Assembly (NCBI GenBank): GCA_029204225.1
Contig: CM055092.1
Coordinates: 11,612,310 to 11,676,309, forward strand
Length of the DNA: 64,000 nucleotides
From: Diphasiastrum complanatum
Taxonomy: Eukaryota; Streptophyta; Lycopodiopsida; Lycopodiales; Lycopodiaceae
Direction of reading: 5' to 3'
The notes under the pieces are model-generated. The model did no database searches, was not told where the DNA came from, and saw only the letters and a program-made list of their open reading frames with translations. Every line of letters begins with the position of its first letter. The first letter of the stretch is position 1. Positions 26,251 to 37,946 of this stretch are shown in pieces. The translations under genes and the position numbers were made by a program.

Positions 26251-27330
26251 GACACATGATTGATGCCTACTTTCGTTCAAAGGGGATGGTGAGAACACAT
26301 TCTGATCCAAATCTATATGTCTTATGCTTTGATGGTATGGTTGCTTTGATTGCTCTTTATGTTGATGACTTGATTATTACGGGAAATAATCAAGAGATGA
26401 TAGACATGATCAAGAAAGACCTCATGGAACAATTCGAGATGACAGATCTCAGTCTGATGCATTATTGCCTTGGAGTAGAGGTGTGTCAAGAAGGACACGA
26501 AGTGGGTTTAACACAAGTGAAGTATGTCAAAGAGTTGCTGCACAGGTTTAGGCTACAAGATTGCAAACCAGTGAATACTCCTATTGGACCAGGTAAAAAG
26601 CTTTCTAAGCTTGATGAGTCACAGTCATTTGATGCTACGCTGTATAGGCAGTTAGTAGAGAGCTTGATTTACCTTACCACGACTAGACCAGTTATATGCT
26701 ATGCTGTTGGCATTGTAAGTCAGTTTATGGCAGCACCTACGAAAATGCATTGGAAGGCAGCTAAATGCATTTTGCGTTATGTGAAAGGCACTTTAGATTA
26801 TGGCTTGATTTATAGGAAGCATGAGGGTTTACCTGAGTTGTGTGGCTATGTGGATGCGGATTGGGGAGGCGACTATGATGATCGTAGATCCACCACAGGA
26901 TATGTATTCCAGTTTTGTGGTAGTTGCTTTTTCTGGTTTAGTAAGAAGCAAAGTACAATTGCTCTATCCACCATAAAAGTAAAGTATAAGGCAATGTGTA
27001 GTGCAGCATAGGAAGCTATATGGTTGAGACAAATCTTGGAAGAAGTTGGCATGAAGCAAAAAAATTCCACAACTTTACATAGCAATAGTCAAAGTGGCAT
27101 TCAGCTAGCAAAGAATCCAATGTTCCATGCGAGAACCAAACACATTGAGATTCAGTATCACTTTATACGTGAGAGGCTGCTGAGTCGTGAAATTCATGTT
27201 GTTCATTGTAGTACGGAAGAACAACTTGCTGATATTTTCACTAAGCCACTTGTTGGAGAAAGGTTTCACAGTTTAGATCAAAGCTTTTTGTACTTAAAGT
27301 TTGTTAAAGCTATGTATATGACTATATAAA
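26238..27330 (+). pseudogene. Copia-D RT C-terminal part and RNase H
   Basis: LYVDDLIITGNN (catalytic YVDD), MTDLSLMHYCLGVEV, NTPIGPG, then RNase H with GYVDADWGGDYDDRRSTTGY, STIKVKYKAM (Lys where Glu is expected), a TAG near 27009 (CAG would be Gln), SNSQSGIQLA, ARTKHIEIQYHFIRE and ADIFTKPL. The natural end is MYMTI and TAA at 27327-27329. Confidence 0.88.
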
Positions 27331-27345
27331 AAGTAGACTCTACTT

Positions 27346-27357
27346 TAAGGGAGAGAG
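27346..27357 (+). other. Polypurine tract, Copia-D
   Basis: AAGGGAGAGAG immediately before the 3' LTR. Confidence 0.7.
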
Positions 27358-27628
27358 TTAGAATTAAAGTAGAATCATTGTGTTACTGTACTGTGGGTCC
27401 TATCAATTGATAAAGATCAATTGGTCTCGCCACGAGGCAAGTCAATGGGACACACATCCCATCAACAACAACCTGGGTCATGCATGGACTGCCTGAGTGA
27501 ACAAATATATGTACAGTTTAATTTCATTTTGAGAAATACAGTTGCTATGTGAGCTTGCTGTGGAGAGTGGTTTCTGTCTGTGTTACTGTGTAGCATGATC
27601 TGTGTTCCGGTTCGAAGCAAATTTTAAG
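27358..27628 (+). repeat. Copia-D 3' LTR
   Basis: 271 bp. Differences from the 5' LTR are mostly transitions, as expected for long-methylated DNA. Confidence 0.85.
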
Positions 27629-27629
27629 T

Positions 27630-28303
27630 GTTGGAGCATTCGTTAATCCAAATGGCAATACTAAGAATTCATAATGACCAAATCTAGAACAAAATCTTGT
27701 CTTTTGGACATCTTCCGACTTAATTCTTATTTGATGGTACCCTGTCCTGAGATCTATCTTGGTGATATACTGTGCTCCACCCAAGCGATCTACAAGGTCA
27801 TCCATCCTAGGTAATGGATATTTATTTTTGATAGTCACTTTATTAAGACCCTTGTAATCCACATACATCCAGAAACCTCCATCTTTCTTTACCTTAAGAA
27901 GAACAGGAGCGCCCCACGGTGATTTACTAGGTTGTATACGTCCCATCCTTAGATAGTTTTTTATTTGATTTGAGATCTCTGTCTCCTCTTTCTGAGAAAA
28001 CCTATAAGGTTGTCTAGAGACAAGTTGACTCCCTGAAATTAGCTCAATCTTGTGGTCTACTAACCTAAACGGTGGTAAACCATGAGGTAATTTAGATGGA
28101 AAAACATCCCTAAATTCATGTATGATCTGTTCTTTCACTGCTTGTTCATGATCTGAATTTACTGAGTTATGAATTGTTGAGAATTCACAACCATTTAGAT
28201 TCATTTCAGGAACATCCACAACTGGAATAGCACATATTGAAAAAACTTCATACTCAGAATAATCCAATGCTTCCATTTCATTAACTATAGAAATATGATC
28301 CAA
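27630..28303 (-). pseudogene. Gypsy-1 reverse transcriptase, N-terminal part
   Basis: The minus frame carries [72 protein letters not shown] (first catalytic Asp), [19 protein letters not shown] and LTNAP, then runs into the Copia-D 3' LTR. The catalytic residues visible are intact. Residues after NAPT in the open frame are Copia-D LTR sequence. Confidence 0.93.
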
Positions 28304-28327
28304 CGGACGTACAAAATTACTGCCAAA

Positions 28328-28660
28328 TTACGTAACTACCTTATCACTCTCCTTGAAAGTGAGAACATGCTTCTCAAAATCAATCAACAGAGAAGGCGAT
28401 TTACTAAATAACCACTCATAACCTAAGATTAAATCAGTACGGGCTAGGTCTAAAACATGAAAATTAACTAATTTCGTGTGTCCTTGCATCAAAACTGGGA
28501 GCTTCGGGACTTTTACGTTCCAAGTCTCCAACTCTGCTCCTGAAGCTAGATAAACTATATATCTATGATGCTTGCCAAGCTGAGTTTCTACACAAGACGA
28601 GAATTAACAAAATTATGAGTTGACCCACTGTCCAATAGAATACTCACTTCTTGATCTTAA
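28328..28660 (-). pseudogene. Gypsy-1 aspartic protease
   Basis: Minus strand ILLDSGSTHNFVNSRL (active-site Asp-Ser-Gly near 28630) followed after a frameshift by LPVLMQGHTKLVNFHVLDL and DLILGYEWLF, the typical gypsy pepsin-like protease pattern. It would cleave Gag-Pol. Confidence 0.85.
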
Positions 28661-29671
28661 TTGTGCCAATTAAACGGAAGAATTCATTAGGCAAGAAATA
28701 AGTGGTACTAAAAGAACATTCACACTCACAATCGGTCAGGTTAATTTCCAAAGTCTTACCATTGCCTCCTGGGATCTCAATCATATGGGCAGACATTTTC
28801 TTCCTTTTTGGACAAAATTTTATCATATGTCCAGGATTCTTATAGATGAAACATAAGTTCTTTTTCTTAGCCTTTTCTCAAGACAAATATTTCTTAAATC
28901 TCTTTCTCTTCGGCTTCCTGGGTTTCGATGCTGCTTGATCTAATTCGTCAAAATATTTGCTTGGTCTGGACCGCGCTTCTTACCCTTCTTGATTTTCAAA
29001 GTGGTTGGAATCTGCGCAAACTGCTTCCTGGATGCCACCATTGTGGAATCATATGCTTTCGCAATCCGAAATGCATCCTCGAGGTTTTGAAGCATATTTC
29101 GCCTACATTCGTTCCAATAGTCGGCTGGCAAACCTAGGACAAACTGCCAAAGCATCGAATGACGGAACCCTATTCCATAGGTTCATGAATTTTTGGATTT
29201 AATAGTCTAAACTCTTTGTACCCGTCTTGCAGTTCACGAACTTCAGGTAGTAGTCAACGTCATTAGCAATCAAGAAAGCTTCCTTGAAAACTTTCGCAAA
29301 TGCATCCCAAGTAGTTGGCTTCACCGGTAAGTCTCACCACGATGATGCTTTGCCACGTAAAAATAGCATGATGCTTTCAATTTTCTTCTCATTAGAAACT
29401 CCGTGCAGATTGAAGTAACTACTCCACTTGGCCAGCCAATCCTCGACGACTTCAAGTTTCTTCTCCTTCTTCTCCCCCCATAAACCTCCGGTTGAAAACC
29501 GAGATTGGGTGAAGACATCAACTTGACTTGATTCAACAGAACCTTCATTTGCTGATCTCTTATCTGATTACGATTATTCATATCATTGAGTGCTGTACTC
29601 AATTGTTGACAAATCACCATGTAAGATGATACACCTAGATTTGCAGTTTGATTTGAAGTTTCTTCGGCCAT
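28661..29671 (-). pseudogene. Gypsy-1 gag
   Basis: Begins MAEETSNQTANLGV at 29671. An N-terminal polar region is followed, across frameshifts near 29440 and 29210, by a retrotransposon-gag segment (GKASSW, AFAKVFKEAFL, LPADYWNECRRNMLQNLEDA). It ends with a knuckle CFIYKNPGHMIKFC near 28826-28868, in which the second Cys is Tyr. Stops and shifts break it into at least four pieces. Confidence 0.82.
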
Positions 29672-31330
29672 CTCGATTTATCTATCTTGGAAATTACTAA
29701 ATTTAGTTAATATCAGATTAACTTATAGTGAAGCATAGTTGACCAAAACCGACTGAAATTGACTCCAACATGGTCAAATCACTATTTTTAGTTAATTTCA
29801 TAGATAATTCAAGAAACTGAAAAAAACTAAAAAATTTGAATTTTCGTACTTTTTTTAAAGAATTTTTTTTTTACGTTTTCAAAAATTCGTAAAATCACCG
29901 TCAGTTATTAAGCAATCGAAATCGAAAATTCGATTCACTGTTCGATTCTTAACCCTACTGCATTAATGTCCATCAAGCATGCAAGACATGCGACATTAAA
30001 CTGATTTTTTACCACTACGGATTTTTATGTAAAATCAAGTTCTATGAAAATTGTCAACTATAAAATCCAATTTTGTATCTATCATTCAGAGCACATGCGT
30101 ATAAGCGTATAGCCACTCAAAACAGATCTTAATCACTCACGCATGTCAGAATCGCTCTGAGAATCACCATGCAGACATTCCATGCAAGCACAGTACCTCA
30201 AAATAGGAAATTGACTTGCATGCAATCAGGAACAATTCAAAATTCTACCAATTTTGCTCACAAAATTGCAAAACTTCAGATGATCACAACTTTAGCTACA
30301 AGGACACCAAATTGGGTGCGGTAAAGCTCAGTACAGAGGGAGACCTAGTGAACAAGACTCTTGCCATGTCAACTTGCCACCTAGGATTCACATGTGTGAT
30401 TTCAAAACAACAAAAATAAACCTATAGGAGGGCGCATTTTTTCAAGTCTAATCTGTCCTAAAATCATACAAACACTCAACCAAGCCTAAAATTGATAATA
30501 CAAACAGTCTTAAATGGTCTCTAAGAGTTCCATGAGGCCTTCATACAGATCCTATAAGCAGTACGGGCTGAGAACCATGAATTCTTGATTTCTAGAAGTC
30601 AAAATTGCTACAAACTTGATGGAATTAAAACATAAGCCTCTACCCATCAATTTATAGGTCTGATAGCTTGCTGGGAAGGTAAAAAGGAATACAAATCATG
30701 CTATAAAAAATCCAGAATGATCCCCTTATGGATTTAGAGAAATCCACCCCCCAAAATTCACCAAAATTGGTCAAATTTTGACAATTTTTGACTTCCTACA
30801 AACCCAATTGCTGGAATTCTTGGCTCTAACTTCTAGGACAACTTCAAAAGACTATGATTCATCTTTTTTCAGCTTTAATTAATGTTCAACAATCTCCTAC
30901 CATCCAATTTCATGAAAAAAACAAGCAAAAATCATGGATTTTGGCCCTTTCTAGGTTTTTTTACCTTGACGAATTGGAAACTAATGGCAAGAACGTTTTT
31001 CTAAACCACATGCAATCCTATTTACAGAGTTATAACCATTCTATTGACCTGAACTTGCTGGATTTTGAATTCTACAATCATTTTTGTGCCAAAATCATGG
31101 AAAACAAGCCAAATTTGGCCACAAAAGAGCCTAGAATCAAAAAACATGGGAAGATCCAACATGCAACCTGAATTTCAACTACTTCAAAGTGAATTAACTT
31201 GCTGAAAATTTCAGATCCATGACTAGTTTTGAGTTACACATGCTAAAACTCCAAAAAGACAATCAAAATTGATTTCCTAGCACAATTCTCCATAAACCAC
31301 AATGAATTTGAGAGAGATATGGATCATGCA
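29672..31330 (-). other. Gypsy-1 untranslated leader
   Basis: About 1.7 kb between the gag start and the primer site region, AT-rich, with no conserved reading frame. An open plus-strand stretch at 30854-31171 has no recognisable domain and lies antisense to the leader; I do not treat it as a gene. Confidence 0.6.
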
Positions 31331-32455
31331 AATTGAAATTGGGAAGATCCACCAACTTGCAACCTTGCTCCTCTCCTTGGATGAGAATACTAGTTGATCT
31401 CCACCAAGCTCCAATGAAAAGCACCACCTCTTCAAGCTTGTAAGCCTTGCTTTGATACCATTATAAGGGAAGCTCCTTAGATCCTGCTTACAAATCACAA
31501 ACACAATGATAACACACTATGGAGAAACCACCCAACCAAGTAGAAGCATCCAAACAAACTCTAGAAGCCTCACCCCCAAGCCAAGGAACAAAAAGCATGA
31601 ATATAGAGTGAGAGCTTGGCAATGAATCCAAAACCATGATGAGCAGTAGGGCGAGTTTGGACCCAATGTATAGAGCCAAAAGCAACCTGGACACATAGCC
31701 ATGCATAGCCCTAAATTTCCTATACATAGATTCACCTAGAATAGAGTCCTAAGCATGGACCAACTATTCATAGAATTGATATTGATAACTCTACACATGC
31801 ATACACTGTCTCATACCTTGTCTAAGCTCCATTTAGTGTGTTCTGGGCCTCACAAGGATATTCGTTACTTTCGGGTCACGTCTAGTATGACGTGGCAAAT
31901 TGAAATTGGGAAAATCCACCAACTTGCAACCTTGCTCCTCTCCTTGGATGAGAATACTAGTTAATCTCCACCAAGCTCCAATAAAAAGCACCACCTCTCC
32001 AAGCTTGTAAGCCTTGCTTTGATACCACTATAAGGGAAGCTTCTTCGATCTTGCTTACAAATCACAAACACAATGATAACACACTATGGAGAAACCACCC
32101 AACCAAGTAGAAGCATCCAATCAAACTCTAGAAGCCTCACCCCCAAGCCAAGGAACAAGAAGCATGAATATAGAGTGAGAGGCTGGCAATGAATCCAAAA
32201 CCATGATGAGCAGTAGGGCGAGTTTGGACCCAATATATAGAGCCAAAAGCAACCTGGGCACATAGCCATGCATAGACCTAAACTTCCTATACATAGATTC
32301 ACCTAGAATAGAGTCTTAAGCATGGACCAACTATTCATAGAATTGTTATTGATTACTCTACACATGGATACATTGTCTTATACCTTGTCTAAGCTCCATT
32401 TAGTGTGTTCTGGGCCTCACAAGGATATTAGTTATTTTTGGGTCATGTCCAGTAT
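31331..32455 (-). repeat. Tandem LTR-leader units of Gypsy-1
   Basis: Two head-to-tail units with an offset of 567 bp. Unit 1: leader 31331-31461 and LTR 31462-31897. Unit 2: leader 31898-32028 and LTR 32029-32455. Each has its own primer site (minus TGGTATCAAAGC at plus 31449-31460 and 32016-32027). Both LTRs lack the first about 84 bases (minus orientation) of the 3' LTR at 20164-20664. Unit 1 joins directly to unit 2 at GACGTGGCA|AATTGAAATTGG. Confidence 0.88.
31449..31460 (-). other. Primer-binding site, Gypsy-1 (copy 1)
   Basis: Minus strand TGGTATCAAAGC one base inside the LTR end; a duplicate lies at 32016-32027. Confidence 0.8.
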
Positions 32456-32775
32456 TTAAAATGGCAATAAAATTTCCCATGTCAAACCACCCTTTAGTTC
32501 TCTTTGGAGTGTAGTTCCAATGAAGTTACGCATGTGAGATTGTGAGGAAATGTGTTCTTTCTTGATTGTTTTCATTACCGTCCACCTAGTAGCGATGGTT
32601 TAGCGTCAATTTTCAAAGTGGCAATCCTGATCCTCCTAGCAAAGGTCACAACGTACGTGGGAGCGGGAGACTAGCTAGCAGCGATGGTGGAGGGCAGAAC
32701 TATTGCAACGATACTTCTATAATAAGAGTACAGGCACGAGATTACCAATAATGGTAGTTATTCCATGGCAATTTC

Positions 32776-32832
<57 letters not shown>

Positions 32833-34726
32833 AGAAGCAATTGAGAGAGATGAGTGCTCGAATCTGGTCGGGAAGGGCGCAATGGAGAGCGCAATGGAGA
32901 TGGGTGCAAACCAGGCCCAACGTAGTTGTGAAGACAGCAGTAGGTGACTACCATCCACGAGGAGATCATTGAAACAAAGAAACCTATTCAAGCATGTTTC
33001 TAACGCAAGAAACTAGGAAGTGTGATAAAAGACTCCAACAAACAGGTAGAAGATGTGTAGAAATAAAAGGCAGTTATGCGTTAGCTTCTTTTGCAATTGA
33101 TAAGTTTGCAAGGTATGTTCAATTGTTTTAATCTGTTTGAAAGCGGTTATAGGCCATTTATGCAAAGTATTTCCTCGCGCCCCTGTTCACATCATACTTT
33201 GTGCTGTGGGCACTTGGGCCCCTATTTGACACGACTTGGCATTTAGTTAGTATTTTCAGTCATTTGGGTCCCTATTAGTGGGTTCCTATTAGGTGGGCAT
33301 TACGCTAACCTTAATCCAAGGACACTCTAGCTCATATCATCAGGCCTAAGACCCTCATAATTTATGGTTGCAATGATTAATGGCTAGCTCAGTTAACTTG
33401 CTTAGACCAACCTAGTTAGCTTTCTATCATTAGACACATGTGGAGTTGATTGACATCTCCATAAACTATGACTGTCTTTCATTAGTATATCAATGTATTT
33501 GAATTTTCCTCTCTATTATGCATTCAATATGTGATACTTGCCTATAACTTTATATTAGAGCACTTTTTGGCACAAAAAAGTTTGGGCCTAAGTTCCATTG
33601 GAATAACGTTTTGGACCCTCAACATTCTGGAACACTCACTTTGAGAAGCTACAATCCAAAATGGTAAAGCCAAACATAAAACTTTTTGATTGAAAGAACA
33701 AGTTAAATTCCAATTTCAGCCATTGTTGGGCCCTGCGCTTTAGTTTTAGTTATCTAGTTCATGGGTGTGTGAGAGAAATGACTTGACAAAAATGTGGAGT
33801 CATCAAAATTATTTTCATTATAATGCTAAAAGTACTCATTCTAGACGATTGCTTTTGCTTGTTTAGTGAGTCAGAGAGCTCGACTATTTTCTAGGCTCAT
33901 CAAAAAGTGTTATTCTTGAATTACTTTTACTTCAAAAAGAAGAGAACAAGGTGACTGTACGACTGACAATCTTTTTCTATGGCTCTTGCGAGACGACAAT
34001 AGGTCTACGAACTATTACGAACTGTCGTACTAGCCCCACTTGCGTCTAAATCAACTTCACAACCTATTAACATTTTGCTACTAGTACTACATGAGTTTGG
34101 CATCTATACTATGAGGTTGATCATTAGTGGGCCAACAACGATTTTAATATGAACACGTTTTGTCTTCTTCTGACATAGTTTATCTATTATGGTTCTCAAA
34201 TGTAAACAATTTCCATTTTTGCTTTAAGTGACATGTTCTTCAATCACTTTTCGCTTTTTTCATAATATTTTCTATAGTAGCAAAGAGATAACACTACACT
34301 TAATTTCTTAGGAGGGACACTTGGTGTTATTACCAAGTGACTTTTCTATGAGTAGTTTATATTATATTCGTACATTTTTTCAAATTAAATGCAATTTTTA
34401 AAACCATGCAAACTATGATCTACAATTTATTGTAAATGGACTTAAAGTTGTCTGTGGATCCTTTGAAAAAAAATTGTATGGTTATTTTCATCCCTAGCAA
34501 CTATTCTGCAAGCCCCCCCCCCATGAGAAATTTAAGGAAAAAAATCTATTTTTTAGAATGTTTTGATTTGGAACTTTGGAGAGTTTAGGGAACTTAGCAT
34601 TTCAGAACTCAAATAAACACTTTTGGAGCAAGTGTCTATTTGAGTTTTGAAATGCTAAGTGCAGCTATGGTTTTAGGCACTAACTTCTGTATTGTTTAGA
34701 TCCATCTTCAGTAAGGTCATTTGAAT
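32456..34726. other. Unassigned non-coding stretch
   Basis: No gene recognised on either strand. It holds the short GA run at 32783-32829, an imperfect repeat of GGGTCCCTATTAG/GGGTTCCTATTAGG near 33270-33295, and a run of C at 34511-34521. It may be intron or intergenic DNA upstream of the IQUB-like exons. Confidence 0.5.
32783..32829. repeat. (GA)n microsatellite, short
   Basis: A perfect GA run of 47 bases. Confidence 0.95.
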
Positions 34727-36836
34727 CTATTTTCTCATTCTTTTAAGTTTTGGGAGGAAACCACAGTCTCTTCTTTTTTCTCTACTATTTTCTATATTTG
34801 TCGGATCTCCATTTCTTTGGATCTTTGGATTCCTCTCTACTGAGCACCTAAGTCCAGTGATGTGTGTTAGAGTTAAGGTGTTGTAAATAACCACTTTGCT
34901 ACTCTTTGATGGTGTTGACACTTTTGTACTTTCTTCTCCACTTTTGTAGAGATTTTGATGTTGTGGTTCTTCCTTCATTAGGGCAGATCTTCACTCTTAT
35001 ATGTAGACGTTTATTTTTGAAATATCAAGTTTCTTCACATTTTGAACACTAACTTTTTCGTACTTTTTCTTTTTTCTAGTCATGTCCACTCTCTTGACGA
35101 TCGAAACATTCATGAGGCATAGAACATCATGATTGACTTCTTGCTCAACTTCTTTCACTGTCATAGAGTCTTCCAATTGACCCACTTGGAATTGTAGGTT
35201 GTCCACATTTGGTTATGTGGACATTCACCTATTCTACCCCAAGCATCCAAGACAAAGGTTCTTGCTTCTTGCATGTTCCTGGTCTTGTGGTGGCAACATT
35301 GAAGGACACTGAGCCCTTTGAACATTAGGCTGCCCATACAACCCTTTTCCCTTGGGAGCCACTCAACCTTGCCTTTCTAGACACCCCAAGCTTGCCATTA
35401 AGTTGCTTGACCATTAAACTTTCTCTTTTGTTCCACTTACCCTTGTGTCCCCAAGGTTGGTTAACCAAAGTAGCCACCTTCAGTAAGATTCAGTCATCTC
35501 TTGCCATCCTCATAATACAAAGCCATCTGTATGGCTCCTCACAAATCACTTGATTGTTCTTCGCACGAAAGGGCTAATACTCTCTCAAAGTCTCTCCACA
35601 AAGAAATACTTTTATAAACATCAAAACTTTCTGAGGAAGACATAACAAATCTTTGCAATACTTGTCGACATAATCTTGCACACCCAAGTTACCTTGTCTC
35701 AATTGAGTCATTGTTGCATAGTTTTGTTCTTGCCATACATGGGCACCCAGTTCGGCATAAACATCTGGTTGAAATGCCTCCCATGTGATCGAAATCAGGT
35801 CGTCCTTTTCCACCTTCCTCCAAATTTGTGCTAACTCTTGGAAACGATATGCGGCCTCAACAATCATCTTTGTCTCATAATCCACGCTCCACATATCAAA
35901 GGATTTTTCCCAATTTTATAACCAATTCTCCACAACATCTATAGTTTGCATGATACTACTCCAATGCACTTCGAGGATTTCAAATCTTTAATTGTTGGCA
36001 ACTTCCTCATACACAACAACTTCCTCATACACAAACTTGCTTCAGCTTCATGGCCTAGGTCTAGTTTGGCCCTGATGAGGACATCAGCTTTTTCAAACGA
36101 GGGGAGGATGTTGTAAAGCTGACTCAGGTGCACCCAGCTTGCCCTGTAAGACTCTAAGGGGTGACGCTCCCTAAGGTCCCAGAGCAAGTTAGAACGTCAA
36201 GGACTGAGCCTCCGACCTGTGGTGAGCCAGTCAAGTAGTCACAAGTCATGAGCTAGCTCTGGAGCTCGAGTCATGGCCTAGTCAGGAAGCAAGTTGATTC
36301 TGCCGCCGGGACAGGCTCCCGGGACCCATGTCCGGGAGCCAGACTGATTCTGCCAGGCTTAATCAGCAAAATGAAAACTAAGTCCTAAAAAGCGTGCTTT
36401 ACCAGAAAGCACTATGTTTCAGAACAGAGGGGGTGCGCCGAAATGTTCTCTTAAATTCCACAACTTTTACATTGACTTTCTTTGCATCACTAGCCCCTTT
36501 GCCAGACTTTAGTTGCTCCAAAATTTGCCTTAACATGACTGCCATAACATCCACCTTTGAACAAACAACATCTAGTCTCTCGGCATCAAAGCTTGCTTCT
36601 CCAAACTCAGACATAGTTGACAGTCCCACCATCAGGCACACTTCTATCATCTTGCAGGATAAAAAACTTATGAAAATTGCCTTGAAAATGGGCGTTGGAA
36701 TCCTAAAGCACTTAGTAGTAGGGTGCTAAAGGCTTCTGATGCTAATTGGATATGCCCATCATACAAATGCAAGCACAGGGACATCGAATAGGCTACTCTC
36801 CTCATAGATTTTGAAAAACACTTTGCTTTGATACCA
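34727..36836 (-). pseudogene. Gypsy-3 gag remnants
   Basis: Minus strand, downstream of a primer-site/LTR pair. The first pieces (36650-36399, from MVGLSTMSEFGEASFDAERL) resemble a gag N-terminal linker with a helical segment. A later piece (35894-35574) has a retrotransposon-gag pattern with WEAFQPDVYAELGAHVWQEQ and LRQGNLGVQDYVDKY. Weak knuckle-like sequence lies around 35240-35310. Further pieces to 34727 are too decayed to name. No pol is present, so the element is truncated on its 3' side. Confidence 0.65.
36825..36836 (-). other. Primer-binding site, Gypsy-3
   Basis: Minus strand TGGTATCAAAGC, two bases inside the LTR end GTGCAACA. Confidence 0.8.
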
Positions 36837-36838
36837 AA

Positions 36839-37200
36839 TGTTGCACATAAAACTCTCAAACCCTAAGTAAACACAAGATTTACTCCACAAAATCCAGTAA
36901 GGATTACATAGACCAACCAGAAACTATGAGAGTTTTATTGCAAGTCTCATCCAAGTCTCCTCCCAACCATAGCTGCATAGGAATAAGATATGGAATGCAT
37001 GAACAAGGCTCACACTATATCCTGTCAAGTACCCCTTTCCTAACTCATCCTAAATCCTCCACATGGCACAGGCCCTTTTTGGCAAATCCCTAGCATAGTA
37101 TGTAGATTGCTAAAACCATTTGACCACCTATCACTCATGAATTGGGCCGCATGTTTTAATCAGCATATGACATATGTCCTTTGACCCGTCAACCCCTACA
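36839..37200 (-). repeat. Gypsy-3 5' LTR
   Basis: On the minus strand it begins TGTAGGGGTTGACG and ends TTATGTGCAACA (TGT...ACA), 362 bp, directly followed by the primer site. The 3' LTR is not in the window, so the left boundary and the duplication cannot be checked. Confidence 0.75.
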
Positions 37201-37617
37201 TTCTAGGAAGTCAGTCCAGCAAATTCTAGTTGAGACCCAATGTCCCTTTACCATTTTGGAATTATTTACGTAAAATTTGTGACCCACTTTGCATAGCAAT
37301 TTACAATCGCCTCCCCTAGGCTGGTAACTTAGCCATTTACATTTGAGGTTTACATTTTACAATTACAAAAGGTAAGGGATTCAAAATGATGTGACAAGAA
37401 GACCTTGATTCAAAGCCTTCCATTTGATCATTTTTCCTGTGGTGAGACGCAGTCATTGTCAAAATCATTTGTTAAGCTGGCTTAGTTCTTAGTCTCTAGA
37501 GAATTTTTTTGGACCAAGTTTATCCAGTAAATTTGAAATGATAACGAATTGATATTGAAATTTGAAATTGATATTGAAGCAGTATCAATCGGTAACAAAT
37601 AAAATCTGAAGGTGCAG
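37201..37617 (+). other. Intron sequence upstream of the first visible IQUB-like exon
   Basis: No coding sense. It ends with the 3' splice site GGTGCAG at 37611-37617. The upstream exons (the N-terminus and ubiquitin-like domain) were not found in the window. They may lie beyond the left edge or be too short or diverged for me to see. Confidence 0.55.
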
Positions 37618-37946
37618 GTACTATGTACCTCCATATTGGCCAACAGACCGATGAGAAGCCAATCATGCATGAACAAGTAGAGAAGTTTTCTCGTGAGACA
37701 CAACTATGCTCATTGAGGAACCAATCATGGAATACCAAAAGAGAAGCTTTTACCCAGATGGACCGACGTGATCTTGTTCTTGATTCTACTTTTGATCACA
37801 GCTGTATCCCAGGAAGGTATGTTGGTTCTAAAGAATGGGAAGAAAAGCGCAATACGGCCTGTATCAACATTCAACGATATGTTCGTAGATGGATTGCTAT
37901 ATGTCAGTATAAAAGACTCCAAAACTATGCACAAGAAATGCATGTG
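37618..37946 (+). CDS. IQUB: IQUB-like exon a (IQ-motif exon)
   Basis: 3' splice site GGTGCAG before 37618; 5' splice site GTATGC at 37947. The first two bases complete a codon from the previous exon (phase 1 intron upstream); the exon ends on a codon boundary. It encodes TMYLHIGQQTDEKPIMHEQ, a linker with GRYVGSKEWEEKRN, and the IQ-like helix INIQRYVRRWIAICQYKR. The open frame runs 40 bases past the donor before a stop, which is intron. Confidence 0.8.

Larger units (their letters stand above)
22715..27628 (+). mobile_element. Copia-D: old Ty1/copia element inside Gypsy-1 RT
   Basis: 271-bp LTRs at 22715-22985 and 27358-27628, differing at about 29 positions by eye (about 10%), enclose a plus-strand copia gag-pol in opposite orientation to Gypsy-1. 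The host RT reads ...CTCCA on one side and repeats CTCCA on the other (plus strand TGGAG at 22710-22714 and about 27632-27636), giving a 5-bp duplication. LTR ends look like TTAGAATT...AATTCTAA rather than TG...CA, and a few bases at each end are uncertain. The N-terminal third of gag is missing. Confidence 0.9.
20164..32455 (-). mobile_element. Gypsy-1: Ty3/gypsy element, minus strand, with nested Copia-D
   Basis: Reading on the minus strand: tandem LTR/leader units (32455-31331), a leader, gag (29671-28640), protease, RT (28303-27630 and 22714-22398, split by Copia-D), integrase (22303-20809), a polypurine tract (20665-20678) and the 3' LTR (20664-20164). The order protease, RT, integrase is that of Ty3/gypsy. 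RNase H is largely deleted and all frames are broken. Without Copia-D the element is about 7.4 kb. Confidence 0.9.

Noticed and set aside
30854-31171. 105-codon plus-strand frame in the Gypsy-1 leader
   Set aside because: No domain, lies antisense in an AT-rich leader, and no supporting context.
31517-32302. Cys/Trp-rich 60-80 codon minus frames present three times (20219, 31517, 32084)
   Set aside because: They are translations of the Gypsy-1 LTR and its tandem copies, not a protein family.
36300-36345. GC-rich inverted words (GGGACAGGCTCCCGGGACC, GTCCGGGAGCC) as a terminator or RNA gene
   Set aside because: Lies in decayed Gypsy-3 gag, without a T-run or any RNA family feature.
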